A stretch of 43,439 bases of DNA from an uncultured Lachnospiraceae bacterium (GCA_910586025.1 CAJUIO010000019.1:1-43439); one strand, 5' to 3'. Counted from the first letter of the stretch, positions 33,505 through 41,928 are shown. Program-made: numbers and translations. The notes: generated by a model from the sequence alone, not told the origin.

Positions 33505-34049
33505 TGAAGAACTCATTGACAGCGGACGAGGCAAGGGTGCAAAGAGCGGCGCATGGAACGGAATTTCCCATGATAACGCTGGGAAAGATTCGCTTTATTT
33601 TTTTCGTGTACCTTCTTGTCGTCATTAAGCTGATTATATTTAAGTATCCATATGCCCAGCTCAAGGCAATCGTGGATACCTGGGAAAAGGGAGTGATTCT
33701 GGAGGGCCTGGATACGGCCAATTTCACTCTGTTTAAGACGATCCGTATGTATATTGATTATTCCTATATGCTCAACAGCTTTGAAAACCTGGTGGGAAAC
33801 GTGGTGGTGTTCATCCCCTTCGGGTTCCTGCTTCCCTATGTTCTGAAAAGAGGAAGAAATTTTTTCGTGATGCTTCTAAACGCATTCCTCTTTGTGCTGG
33901 GAATCGAGGTGTTTCAGCTTTTCAGCGCATTCGGAGCCTTTGACGTGGATGATATTCTGCTCAACTGCTTTGGAGCCGTGCTGGGGTATTTTGGATATCT
34001 GATCTGGGAGGCAATCAAAAGGCGGATGGAAAGGGAGCGTGGAACATGA
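33504..34049 (+). CDS. VanZ-like membrane protein
   Basis: A 181-residue protein with about four membrane helices and the VanZ-family core: NLVGNVVVFIPFGFLLP, then EVFQLFSAFGAFDVDDILLNCFG. The molecular role of the family is poorly known; VanZ itself gives low-level teicoplanin resistance. No vanA/X-type genes are present, so a resistance role is not implied. It starts with GTG overlapping the truA stop, with GGAGG ten bases upstream. A later ATG start cannot be excluded. Confidence 0.82.
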   Translation: MKNSLTADEARVQRAAHGTEFPMITLGKIRFIFFVYLLVVIKLIIFKYPYAQLKAIVDTWEKGVILEGLDTANFTLFKTIRMYIDYSYMLNSFENLVGNVVVFIPFGFLLPYVLKRGRNFFVMLLNAFLFVLGIEVFQLFSAFGAFDVDDILLNCFGAVLGYFGYLIWEAIKRRMERERGT

Positions 34050-34633
34050 TAAATTATATCAAAAACCTCAAGGCAAACTATACGGCTTCGGCCCTGATCT
34101 GTATGGTGGTGGGGATGGTGCTGATTATCTGGCCTGCAACCTCCACCCAGGTGGTGTGCATGGTGCTGGGCGGAGTTCTTCTGATTTACGGCATTATTCA
34201 GATCGTCCTGTATCTGATAGCCAGGGAGAGAACACTGTATCTGCAGGGAATGCTCATGCTCGGGATTATCTTTGGAGTGGTGGGAGCCTGGATTCTTCTT
34301 CGGCCTGACATGATCATACGGGCGGTGCCGGTGATCGTGGGCCTTATCATTATTATGCACGGGATACATAATGTGGCCCAGGCCTTTGATTTAAAGAGGA
34401 TGAGCTATGACAGATGGTGGCTTGCGCTGATCTTTGGCATGCTGACCGTTCTGCTCGGCGGTGTCCTGGTACGCAATCCCTTTACCGTGGTGAACACGGT
34501 GGTGAGAGTGATCGGGGCCTTCCTGATCTATGACGGCATCTCGGATGTATGGATTATTTCCAGAGTGTTTAAGACAAAAAAAGACAGAGAGATGATCATA
34601 GATGCGGAAGCCGTGGAGGTGGAGGAGCCGTAG
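34046..34633 (+). CDS. DUF308/HdeD-family membrane protein
   Basis: A 195-residue protein with six hydrophobic segments arranged as three hairpins (for example ICMVVGMVLIIWP, MVLGGVLLIYGIIQI, LIFGMLTVLLGGVLV), the pattern of the HdeD/DUF308 family. A short acidic cytoplasmic tail ends in EAVEVEEP. HdeD in E. coli is linked to acid resistance, but the function here is unknown. It overlaps the VanZ-like gene by four bases (ATGA). Confidence 0.82.
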   Translation: MINYIKNLKANYTASALICMVVGMVLIIWPATSTQVVCMVLGGVLLIYGIIQIVLYLIARERTLYLQGMLMLGIIFGVVGAWILLRPDMIIRAVPVIVGLIIIMHGIHNVAQAFDLKRMSYDRWWLALIFGMLTVLLGGVLVRNPFTVVNTVVRVIGAFLIYDGISDVWIISRVFKTKKDREMIIDAEAVEVEEP

Positions 34634-34655
34634 GGCAGAACCGGTAATATATCGT

Positions 34656-34740
34656 AGACGGCCTCCGTGATGTGAGGTAGTCCGCCGTTCATGTATGAAA
34701 AACTGCAGTCCGGGCAGACTCCTTTTATGGAGGTGTCTGC
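34656..34740 (+). promoter_or_regulatory. Possible structured RNA leader hiding a ribosome binding site
   Basis: Two dyads lie in this gap. ACGGCCTC (34658-34665) can pair with GAGG (34674-34677) and CCGT (34685-34688). GCAGACTCCT (34714-34723) can pair with AGGTGTCTGC (34731-34740) with one T-T mismatch. The second hairpin ends exactly at the ATG at 34741 and covers part of the GGAGG at 34729-34733. CCTCC at 34662-34666 is a perfect anti-SD for the same site. This allows alternative folds that open or close the start. It matches no riboswitch class I know. Confidence 0.4.
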
Positions 34741-35244
34741 ATGGAAAAGAGAACGGAGAGGTTGACGGAGATTCTGATTCGGTGTAAAATAAAGCAGCAG
34801 TGTATGGAAGAGCAGGACTGGAGGGAGTTATTAATGAGAATAGGAGCGGCCGGCTTTCAGCCTTATATTTATAATACCAATTATTTGAACCCGGGCAGCC
34901 TTGGCAGAGTATCGGCCATAGGGGACGATCTGCTTAAGTCAAAGACGGATTATTCAGAGCTGCTTGATGAGAGCTTAAATGAAAATCCGCTTCGCAAGGG
35001 TGAAACATCTAATTTTGAAGATATTTTCCAGATGCAGTTCCAGAAGGGCAGGATGAATGCGTCGAGACTGTTCAAACCTGCGGGCGAGGCGGCAGGAATT
35101 CAGATTCCGGACAAAGAGGAGGACAGGCAGGAGGATTTTGACTTTGCCGAGGAGCTGACGCGCCAGGCGGACGTGATGCAGGATCGGAATTTGTATCTGA
35201 TGCAGAAGGCGGCCCAGGCCTACAGCGTTAATATGATTGCTTAG
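34741..35244 (+). CDS. Unrecognised soluble protein with two possible starts
   Basis: A 167-residue protein from the ATG at 34741, or 136 residues from an in-frame ATG at 34834. Both have strong binding sites: GGAGG seven bases before the first and GGAGGG eight bases before the second. The shorter form begins MRIGAAGFQPYIYNTN, which I recall as the start of similar short clostridial proteins, so 34834 may be the main start. There is no signal peptide or membrane helix. The C-terminal part is acidic and helical. Function is unknown. The first start sits at the foot of a hairpin that could control it. Confidence 0.72.
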   Translation: MEKRTERLTEILIRCKIKQQCMEEQDWRELLMRIGAAGFQPYIYNTNYLNPGSLGRVSAIGDDLLKSKTDYSELLDESLNENPLRKGETSNFEDIFQMQFQKGRMNASRLFKPAGEAAGIQIPDKEEDRQEDFDFAEELTRQADVMQDRNLYLMQKAAQAYSVNMIA

Positions 35245-35273
35245 GTATAACAGGAAAAACATAGACGATTAAG

Positions 35274-35299
35274 AGCCGTGGTTCCATACTGCGGCTTTT
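35274..35299 (+). terminator. Weak terminator after the 34741 gene
   Basis: AGCCGT (35274-35279) pairs with GCGGCT (35291-35296, one G-U) and is followed by TTTT. The stem is short, so termination may be partial. Confidence 0.5.
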
Positions 35300-35318
35300 C
35301 ACATACCAGGGGGTTTTT

Positions 35319-35951
35319 ATGAATTCTGTCATTGAAACCGAGATAAAAAATATTCCGTTAAGATTTCAGACGGATGCGGGGCTTTTTTCACCGGGAGCGG
35401 TTGACGCGGGTACGCTGGCCATGCTTTCCAGGGTGGATTTTAAGGAAAACGATAAGGTGCTTGATTTGGGATGCGGATACGGCGTGGTGGGTATTCTTGC
35501 GGCCAGATTAATCGGCCGGGAGAATGTCGTTTTGTGCGACAGCTCCAAAAATGCCGTGGAATATTCCGGAATTAACGCAAGGCTGAATCAGGTTCCGGGG
35601 CTGGATGTCAGGCTCAGCGATGGGCTTGAAAATATCCCGGAACGCGATTTCACTTTGATTTTGTCCAATCCGCCGTATCATGCGGATTTTTCCGTTGCGA
35701 AGCATTTTATAGAGGAAGGCTTCCGGCATTTGGCTGTTGCCGGCAGGCTCGTCATGGTGACAAAGCGCCTGGAATGGTACAGGAATAAAATAACTTCCGT
35801 CTTTGGAGGCGTCAGGGTGGAGGAGATCGACGGCTACTATGTGTTTGTGGCTGAGAAGAGAAGGACCGCGTCAGGCTCCGGAAAGAAGAAGGCGGGGAAA
35901 GTGAATAAGCTTTCACGAAAGCTGCAGCGCAGACATGGAGATAAGCATTGA
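35319..35951 (+). CDS. RsmC-like class I methyltransferase (YbxB type)
   Basis: A 210-residue SAM-dependent methyltransferase of the small-domain MTS family, which includes RsmC and RlmG. The SAM-binding motif is VLDLGCGYGVVG, and the catalytic NPPY motif is at residues 117-120, marking N-methylation of a base, probably guanine in rRNA. The front segment FQTDAGLFSPGAVDAGT is typical of this group. The C-terminus is a basic tail that could contact RNA. The exact target is not assignable from sequence. Confidence 0.85.
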   Translation: MNSVIETEIKNIPLRFQTDAGLFSPGAVDAGTLAMLSRVDFKENDKVLDLGCGYGVVGILAARLIGRENVVLCDSSKNAVEYSGINARLNQVPGLDVRLSDGLENIPERDFTLILSNPPYHADFSVAKHFIEEGFRHLAVAGRLVMVTKRLEWYRNKITSVFGGVRVEEIDGYYVFVAEKRRTASGSGKKKAGKVNKLSRKLQRRHGDKH

Positions 35952-35965
35952 ATTATGAATTCAAT
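35947..35965. repeat. Short AT-rich inverted repeat
   Basis: ATTGAATT and AATTCAAT flank three bases, giving a perfect 8-bp dyad across the methyltransferase stop codon, about 50 bases before the next gene. It could be an operator or a chance AT-rich palindrome. Confidence 0.35.
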
Positions 35966-36015
35966 GACAGAACGCAGGAACAGTGGTATTCTGACAGCAG
36001 AGAGAAAGAGGTGTC

Positions 36016-36735
36016 ATGATGCTGTTTCTGATCGACTATGAGAATGTGGGCAATGCGGGCATGAAAGGCTGTGAATATCTGACTGACCGGGATCATGTCA
36101 TTGTGTTTTACAGCGAAGCCAAAAAGCATATGGAGCGCCGAATGCTGGAGGAGATCACATCATCCGGATGCGCCTTTGAGATATGCAGCCTCTGCAGGAC
36201 AGGTAAAAATGCCCTTGACTTCTACATAGCGTCAAGACTCGGGGAACTGGCCGGAGAGGGCCTGGACGGTCCTGCTGTGATTGTCAGCTGCGACGGCGGG
36301 TTTCAGGCTGTCAGGGATTACTGGGAGAAGAAAGCGGTGCGAAGGAAGAGAGTGTTCCTGTCGCCCTGTATTGAGGACGGTATTGTGAGCGGCAATGAAA
36401 ACAGCGAACGCGTAAGGACGCTTCGGCATCTGCGGGAGAAGCTGGTGATCGGAGAATTTTACTCTGACTATGAGAAAGGAATGCGGGTCAGGAGGATTCT
36501 GAGGGAGCTGTTTGCGGACACGGAGTATGAGAGCAGGATCGATGAAATCCAGAGTATGATAGAGGGAAAAGAAAAAAGCGCAAAGATTATCTATCTCAAC
36601 AGCCTGCATCTTTTTGGCAGAAAGGGAGGACTGGAAATATATAACAGGATCAAGGCAAGCGGGGAGCTGGCCGGGACATCGGGGAATGCGGATGGAAAAG
36701 GAGATAATGGAAAAAGACGAATCACGGCAGGATGA
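36016..36735 (+). CDS. NYN/PIN-like domain protein, possible nuclease
   Basis: A 239-residue protein whose first ~130 residues look like a NYN/PIN-type nuclease fold: FLIDYENVG near the start (Asp7, Glu9), KNALDFYIASRLGEL in the middle (Asp) and VSCDGGFQAV (Asp) later. These are the acidic residues that hold metal in such RNases. The C-terminal part (helical, charged) is unassigned and ends in a low-complexity Gly/Lys tail. RNA cleavage is inferred from the fold only. It overlaps the next gene by 44 bases. Confidence 0.72.
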   Translation: MMLFLIDYENVGNAGMKGCEYLTDRDHVIVFYSEAKKHMERRMLEEITSSGCAFEICSLCRTGKNALDFYIASRLGELAGEGLDGPAVIVSCDGGFQAVRDYWEKKAVRRKRVFLSPCIEDGIVSGNENSERVRTLRHLREKLVIGEFYSDYEKGMRVRRILRELFADTEYESRIDEIQSMIEGKEKSAKIIYLNSLHLFGRKGGLEIYNRIKASGELAGTSGNADGKGDNGKRRITAG

Positions 36736-37510
36736 CCATGAGGTGTTGGAAGCCGCCATGGAGGCGGGCCATATCCTGTTGGAAAACGGGGCGGAGATCG
36801 CCAGGGTGGAGGAGACCATGGAGCGGATCTGCCGGAATTTCGGAGTGGAATACGAAAATTTTTTTGTGCTGAGCAACGGTATATTTACAACGGGAAGTCC
36901 TGACACGGGCAGTCTGAGGGGGCAGTACGCAAAGGTTCTGCATATTCCCGTGAAGGGGGCGCAGCTTGATAAGGTGGTGGCGGTGAACCAGCTCTCCCGC
37001 GAGGTGGCGGAAGGACGCTATACCATAGACCAGGTCAGGGAAAAGCTGGAACAGATACGGAATATGCGGGGAAAGAGCCTTCGGGTACAGGTACTGGCAT
37101 CAGGTGCGGGCAGCGCCTGTTTCTGCTATCTCCTCGGGGGAAGTCTGGCTGACAGCGCAGTGGCGTTTGCGGCCGGCTTTTTGCTGTATATTTTTGTATT
37201 GCGGGTGAGCGGATCTGGCATATCCAAAATCACGAAGAACCTCTGCGGCGGTGCGATGGTTACGCTGATCTGTATTCTCAGCTACCGTCTTGGCCTGGGA
37301 GAAAATATCAGCCGAATGATTATAGGCTCGATTATGCCGCTGGTGCCGGGGGTCGCCTTTACCAACGGGATCCGTGATCTTGCGGACGGAGATTATATCT
37401 CCGGTGCGGTGCGGCTTTTGGACGCTATTTTGGTGTTTTTGTGCGTGGCCATCGGCGTGGGTATGATGTTTCTTATTTATCACCGCATTTTTGGAGGGAT
37501 ACTGCTATGA
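36692..37510 (+). CDS. ThrE/YjjP-like threonine/serine exporter, large subunit
   Basis: A 272-residue protein matching the N-terminal half of ThrE. A cytoplasmic domain has the motif ILLENGAEIARVEETMERIC and later FVLSNGIFTT. It is followed by about five membrane helices with MPLVPGVAFTNGIRDL, the conserved ThrE segment. Family members export threonine, serine or, in some cases, dicarboxylates. I chose the ATG at 36692, preceded by GGGGA; ATGs at 36686 and 36707 are possible. It overlaps the NYN gene and is coupled (ATGA) to the small subunit. Confidence 0.85.
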   Translation: MEKEIMEKDESRQDDHEVLEAAMEAGHILLENGAEIARVEETMERICRNFGVEYENFFVLSNGIFTTGSPDTGSLRGQYAKVLHIPVKGAQLDKVVAVNQLSREVAEGRYTIDQVREKLEQIRNMRGKSLRVQVLASGAGSACFCYLLGGSLADSAVAFAAGFLLYIFVLRVSGSGISKITKNLCGGAMVTLICILSYRLGLGENISRMIIGSIMPLVPGVAFTNGIRDLADGDYISGAVRLLDAILVFLCVAIGVGMMFLIYHRIFGGILL

Positions 37511-37935
37511 TCGGCCAGATTATTGCCGCTGTTTTCGGAACCATAGCGTTTTCTGTGCTTTTCGGCGTGCCAAGGCAGTATTATGCCTACTGCGGTTTCG
37601 TGGGAGGGGCCGGCTGGCTGCTCTATTGGGCATTGACCGCATATACTCCGTGCACGGAGGCGGAGTCGACCCTTTTTGCCGCATTTCTGGTAGTGCTACT
37701 GTCCCGGTTTCTGGCAGTGTGGGAGAGGTGTCCGGTGACGGTATTTCTGACTGCGGGGATTTTTCCTCTGGTACCGGGGGCTGGAATTTACTGGACCGCA
37801 TATTATCTCGTGACGGACCGGCCGGCTCTGGCGGCTGATAACGGATTTGACGCAATCAAGGCGGCCTTTGCCATTGTGCTTGGAATCGTTCTGGTATTTG
37901 AGATTCCGGACAGGTTTTTTAAGCTGAATAAATAG
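37507..37935 (+). CDS. ThrE/YjjB-like exporter, small subunit
   Basis: A 142-residue protein with four membrane helices matching the C-terminal half of ThrE. It contains GVPRQYYAYCGFVGGAGWLLYW and GIFPLVPGAGIYWTAY, the family signature. The two halves are split genes here, as in YjjP/YjjB of E. coli, and presumably form one complex. The start overlaps the large-subunit stop by four bases. Confidence 0.85.
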   Translation: MIGQIIAAVFGTIAFSVLFGVPRQYYAYCGFVGGAGWLLYWALTAYTPCTEAESTLFAAFLVVLLSRFLAVWERCPVTVFLTAGIFPLVPGAGIYWTAYYLVTDRPALAADNGFDAIKAAFAIVLGIVLVFEIPDRFFKLNK

Positions 37936-37981
37936 AAATTTTGTCAGATCGGCACCATCTGTGGCGGTACGCCGGTAAATA

Positions 37982-37990
37982 TGCTACAAT
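37982..37990 (+). promoter_or_regulatory. Extended -10 promoter candidate before the epimerase-like gene
   Basis: TGC-TACAAT (37982-37990) is an extended -10 element about 100 bases before the ATG at 38097. No good -35 box is seen at normal spacing. Confidence 0.5.
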
Positions 37991-38096
37991 ATTTTCAGGA
38001 TGTCAGGGGCAGAATATCATGCGCGGAGCACGGAGCGGTCCGCAGGTGTTTGCGGTCCCTGTAAAAGGAGAAAAGACAGGAAAGGAAGGTTATGGT

Positions 38097-38969
38097 ATGG
38101 CGTTTTACGAGTTAAGGAACGACGAGGTTTCAATCGGAATTGACAGCCGCGGTGCGGAGCTTAAGTCCCTGAAAAAGCTGAGCACGGGTGCGGAGTATAT
38201 GTGGTGCGGTGATGCCGAATACTGGGCGAGGACATCACCGATTCTTTTTCCCTTTGTGGGAGGACTGCGGGATAAGGTTTACAGGACAAAAGGAGAAACA
38301 TATCCCATGACCCAGCACGGTTTTGCCAGAGATATGGAGTTTGAGCTGCTTGAGGAGAGAGGGGACGAGATCTGGTTTGTTCTGAATTCCAGCGAGGAAA
38401 CTCTTAAGAAATTCCCCTATGAATTCGTGCTGAAGCTCGGCTACAGAATAGCGGGAAGCAGGGTGGAGGTGCTCTGGCGGGTGGAAAATCCGGGAGACGA
38501 AACGCTTCCCTTTGCGATCGGAGGGCATCCGGCCTTTAACTGTCCCATGGAGGAGGGTGCAAAGCGTTCGGAGTGCTTTGTCGATTTCAATGTGCCGGAG
38601 GTGGTCAGCAGCCGGGTGGGAGAGAGCGGTCTTGTAACGGGCTGTATGGACGTGTTCCGGCTGAATGAGGGCAGGCTTCCCATCACGGACAATCTCTTTG
38701 ACCATGACGCTCTTGTGATTGAGAACAGCCAGACCGATACGGTGGCTCTGTGCGGGAGGGACGGCTCCCGGTATCTGACGGTCACTATGGAGGCGCCTTT
38801 GTTCGGCGTGTGGTCTCCTTCTGGAAAAACCGCTCCCTTTGTTTGCATAGAGCCCTGGTACGGCAGGTGCGATGCGGAAGGCTTTGAGGGAACTCTGGAA
38901 GAGAGGGAATGGGAAAATCTGATCGGACCGGGAGAGGTCTTCCGGGCATCCTATGTGATTGAGGTATGA
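38097..38969 (+). CDS. Aldose 1-epimerase-like protein (LacX type)
   Basis: A 290-residue protein of the galactose mutarotase-like fold. Conserved residues are His74 (QHGFARD), His144 (GGHPAFNCP) and Glu252 (CIEPWYG), which match the catalytic base and acid of the LacX/YeaD-type branch. It may equilibrate anomers of a sugar or sugar phosphate; the substrate is not clear. I chose ATG 38097 because AAGGAAGG (38082-38089) precedes it. A longer frame back to 37941 has no support. It overlaps the HD gene by four bases. Confidence 0.82.
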   Translation: MAFYELRNDEVSIGIDSRGAELKSLKKLSTGAEYMWCGDAEYWARTSPILFPFVGGLRDKVYRTKGETYPMTQHGFARDMEFELLEERGDEIWFVLNSSEETLKKFPYEFVLKLGYRIAGSRVEVLWRVENPGDETLPFAIGGHPAFNCPMEEGAKRSECFVDFNVPEVVSSRVGESGLVTGCMDVFRLNEGRLPITDNLFDHDALVIENSQTDTVALCGRDGSRYLTVTMEAPLFGVWSPSGKTAPFVCIEPWYGRCDAEGFEGTLEEREWENLIGPGEVFRASYVIEV

Positions 38970-39733
38970 GGATTGACAGAGAAAAGGCCAGGGCGGCCTT
39001 TGAGGAGTATGTAAGTCATTATGACGGCGGGCAGGAGAAGGTGAGGCTGAAAATTGAGCACACCTTCCGGGTCTGCAGTCTCTGCGAGGCCATTGCCGGA
39101 TCACTTGACATGACGGACCGGGACGTGGATCTGGCCTGGCTGATCGGCCTGCTCCATGACGTGGGACGTTTTGAGCAGCTTAAGAGATATGGTACGTTTA
39201 TTGACTCGCAGTCTATTGACCACGCCGCTTTCGGTGCGGATATTCTGTTCAGGGACGGAAGGATCCGGGATTATCTGGATGAGAAAACGGAGGATACCCT
39301 GATAGAAACGGCGGTTCGCTCGCACAGCGCCTACAGACTGCCCGGGGAGCTGAACGAACGGACGGAGCTGTTTTGCAATCTGATCCGTGATGCGGACAAA
39401 ATAGATATCCTGAGGGTGAACGTGGAGTTTCCTCTGGAAGAAATCTATAATGTAACAACGCAGGAGCTGCGCTCCGGTCAGGTGACGGCACAGGTCATGG
39501 AGAGCTTTGAGGAGGAAAAAGCGGTTCTGCGAAGCATGAAAATGACGGCAGTGGACTACGTGGTCGGACATATTTCCCTTGCCTACGAGCTGGTGTTTCC
39601 GGAAAGCCGCAGGATTGTTCTGCGGCAGGGATATCTGGAAAGAATGATGAATTTCGAATCGGATAATCCGCAGACCAGAGAGGACTTTGCGCATATCAGG
39701 GAAAAAATGACGGCTTTTCTGAAGAAATTCTAA
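38966..39733 (+). CDS. HD-domain phosphohydrolase
   Basis: A 255-residue protein with a complete HD metal site: His32 (IEHTFRV), His64-Asp65 (LLHDVGRF) and the distal Asp in RDADKIDIL. HD enzymes hydrolyse phosphate esters of nucleotides or cyclic dinucleotides; the substrate here is unknown. The C-terminal third is helical. Translation is coupled to the epimerase-like gene (ATGA), a pairing that may hint at sugar-phosphate metabolism but is not proof. Confidence 0.82.
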   Translation: MRIDREKARAAFEEYVSHYDGGQEKVRLKIEHTFRVCSLCEAIAGSLDMTDRDVDLAWLIGLLHDVGRFEQLKRYGTFIDSQSIDHAAFGADILFRDGRIRDYLDEKTEDTLIETAVRSHSAYRLPGELNERTELFCNLIRDADKIDILRVNVEFPLEEIYNVTTQELRSGQVTAQVMESFEEEKAVLRSMKMTAVDYVVGHISLAYELVFPESRRIVLRQGYLERMMNFESDNPQTREDFAHIREKMTAFLKKF

Positions 39734-39748
39734 AGGCGGTAGAAAAAT

Positions 39749-40507
39749 ATGAGGATTGCGGTCTGTGACGACGAGGAAGCGCAGTGCATACTGCTTTCCG
39801 GTTATTTGAAGGAATGGGGGAAGAGCAGGGATATCGTGACGGATATTTCCTGCTTTTCCGATGCGGAGACGTTTCTTTTTGACTGGGAGGAGCGGGCGGA
39901 GGATTGTCTGAAAGCCGCTGATCTGCCGGATCCGGCAGAGCCTGCTGCCGTGTGCGGGTACGACCTTCTCGTTTTGGATATTGAGATGGGTGCGGTAAGC
40001 GGTATGGAGCTTGCGAAGAAGATCAGGAGGGAGAATGAGGAGATCCCCATTCTGTTCATTACGGGCTATGAGCGGTACATGGCTCAGGGCTATGAAGTGG
40101 CGGCGCTCCACTATCTGATGAAGCCGGTGCGCAGGGAAAAGCTCTTCCAGGTGCTTGACGGTCTTGGCAGAAAAAGAAAGCCGGAGGAAAAGCTGGTTTT
40201 TCCCACTCCGGAGGGGCATATCCTGCTTCCGGCCGAAAGGATCTGGTATGTGGAGGCCATGGGGCATGACTGTGTGCTCTGTGCGGCGGAGGACAAAAGG
40301 CAGATCCGCATGTCCATGGGGGAGGCGGTCCGTATCTTGGGCGGGAGAGAGGGCTTTGTGCAATGCCACCGCTCCTATCTCGTGAACCTGCGTCATATCT
40401 CGGCGATCGTCAGGGCGGAGATTGTTATGGATGACGGAACCAGGCTTCCCATAAGCAGGAGGATGCAGAAGGAGGTAAACCAGGCCTTCATCCGAAATTA
40501 CAGATAA
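39749..40507 (+). CDS. LytTR response regulator (AgrA/VirR type)
   Basis: A 252-residue regulator with an N-terminal receiver: the acidic pocket AVCDDEEAQ, phospho-acceptor Asp77 in LLVLDIEM, and Lys in HYLMKPVRR. The acceptor lies later than usual because of an insertion (about residues 50-72, rich in Ala/Asp/Pro). The C-terminal LytTR DNA-binding domain (about 150-250) has LLPAERIWYVEA and CHRSYLVNLRHI. It is followed after 45 bases by its likely sensor kinase. Targets are unknown. Confidence 0.9.
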   Translation: MRIAVCDDEEAQCILLSGYLKEWGKSRDIVTDISCFSDAETFLFDWEERAEDCLKAADLPDPAEPAAVCGYDLLVLDIEMGAVSGMELAKKIRRENEEIPILFITGYERYMAQGYEVAALHYLMKPVRREKLFQVLDGLGRKRKPEEKLVFPTPEGHILLPAERIWYVEAMGHDCVLCAAEDKRQIRMSMGEAVRILGGREGFVQCHRSYLVNLRHISAIVRAEIVMDDGTRLPISRRMQKEVNQAFIRNYR

Positions 40508-40552
40508 AGATTCAGCTGTTTCCTGTGGCGGAACTGGCGGGAGGGAAGGGAA

Positions 40553-41278
40553 ATGACACCTTTAATGGCCGGAATTGTCTTTTTACTGGTATTGGTAAAC
40601 CTTCTTCTGTGGCGTTTCCTCATGCCCTGGTATGTGGAGCGGAGGATTATGCGCTTTCAGAATGAGCTGGTGGACCGGCATTACGACGAGGTGGAGGTCA
40701 TGTACCGGAAGATGCGGGCATGGCGCCATGATTACCACAATCATATTCAGGCTCTGAAGGCATATATGAGTCTTTCGCGGTATGAACAGGCTATGGATTA
40801 TCTGGATGGCCTGGACAAGGATCTGTCCACCGTGGATACGGTGCTCAAGACAGGAAACGTGATGGTGGACGCTATCCTGAACAGCAAGCTTTCCATGATA
40901 CAGGAGAGGGAGATCGCTGTGGATGCCACGGCCCTGGTGCCGGGAGACATTTCCGTTTCCGGCATTGATCTGGCAGTGCTGATCGGGAACCTTCTGGATA
41001 ATGCCATGGAGGCCTGTATGGAGATCCCGGAGGAGGGGGAGCGCTTTATCCGAATCTATATCGATATCATTAAAAAGCAGCTGTACATTTCCGTGACGAA
41101 CTCCATGAAGGGGAAGGCGGGCAGGAGAGGGGAGCGTTTCCTGTCCCGGAAGGCAGGAAACCACGGCTTCGGGCTCCTTCGGATCGACAGTATTGTGGCT
41201 AAATACGGAGGCTTTCTGAACCGTCAGACGGAGGAAGGGGTGTTTGCCACTGAAATAACGCTGCCGCTTGTAATGTGA
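40553..41278 (+). CDS. GHKL sensor kinase (AgrC type) with reduced sensor part
   Basis: A 241-residue histidine kinase. One N-terminal membrane helix (residues ~5-25) replaces the usual five to seven helices of AgrC-like sensors. The phospho-acceptor His59 lies in RHDYHNHI. The ATP-binding GHKL domain has the N box NLLDNAMEAC (from Asn146) and the G box HGFGLLRID. It should phosphorylate the LytTR regulator upstream. With so little outside the cytoplasm, the signal is probably internal or comes from a membrane partner. No AgrD-type peptide gene is visible nearby. Confidence 0.88.
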   Translation: MTPLMAGIVFLLVLVNLLLWRFLMPWYVERRIMRFQNELVDRHYDEVEVMYRKMRAWRHDYHNHIQALKAYMSLSRYEQAMDYLDGLDKDLSTVDTVLKTGNVMVDAILNSKLSMIQEREIAVDATALVPGDISVSGIDLAVLIGNLLDNAMEACMEIPEEGERFIRIYIDIIKKQLYISVTNSMKGKAGRRGERFLSRKAGNHGFGLLRIDSIVAKYGGFLNRQTEEGVFATEITLPLVM

Positions 41279-41312
41279 TTTTTTGCCCGAATAGTTAAGG
41301 AGGAGACGGAAA

Positions 41313-41879
41313 ATGTATGAATTGGTTCAAGTCAGTGAGAAATGCTATTACATAAACTGCCCGGCAAAGATCGGTGTCTATGTGGCGGACAAGGATCATG
41401 TCTGTCTGGTTGACAGCGGGAATGACAAGGATGCCGGGAGGAAGCTCAGGCAGATACTGGAAAAGAACGGCTGGAATCTGACTGCCATACTGAATACACA
41501 TTCCAATGCAGACCATATCGGGGGGAACAAATATCTGCAGGGACAGACAGGATGTAAGGTTTATTCCGGCGGTATGGAGGCGGCCATGTTCATTCCCGCC
41601 CATGCGGAGGCATCTGCCGATATAAAGGAGCTTGTCCGATACAACAGAAATAAGGTACATGAGGTGGCAGACAGAATTTTATCCATCTGCAAGGAGCCGA
41701 TTTGCTTTGAGCGGATTCTGCAGGAAGTGTTCAAGGGTTACGGTCTTGTCATGAATTTTGAGCAGTATGTGCTGGTGGGCAGTACAGTACGTTCTTATCT
41801 CTCATGGCTGAAAGACAGCGGGAAGTTGGCGGTTACATTTCAGGACAGTATGCTGTTGTGGAAGAGGGTATCGTGTTAA
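41313..41879 (+). pseudogene. Metallo-beta-lactamase-fold hydrolase with an internal in-frame deletion
   Basis: A 188-residue ORF. Its N-terminus matches clostridial metallo-beta-lactamase-fold proteins (LVDSGND, then NTHSNADHIGGNKYLQ). Its C-terminus matches their final ~90 residues (IPAHAEASADIKELVRYNR through NFEQYVLVGSTVRSYLSWLKDSG). From memory, members are about 300 residues, so ~100 residues between GGMEAA and MFIPAHAE are missing, including expected metal ligands. The fold cannot be complete, so I treat it as an inactive remnant that kept its frame. The start has AAGGAGGAG upstream. A sequencing or assembly loss is an alternative. Confidence 0.65.
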
Positions 41880-41919
41880 CAATCCGTCAATGATGCACTG
41901 GCTGGCGGAAAAGATAACC

Positions 41920-41928
41920 GGGGGGGGG
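41920..41928. repeat. G9 homopolymer tract
   Basis: Nine consecutive G lie between the MBL-fold remnant and a 26-codon ORF, directly before its binding site. Such tracts are prone to slippage and to sequencing error. Confidence 0.9.

Noticed and set aside
31746..34049. VanH-like dehydrogenase near a VanZ-like protein as a glycopeptide-resistance cluster
   Set aside because: No D-Ala-D-Lac ligase (VanA) or dipeptidase (VanX) and no VanRS pair are present. truA lies between the two genes, so this is housekeeping context.
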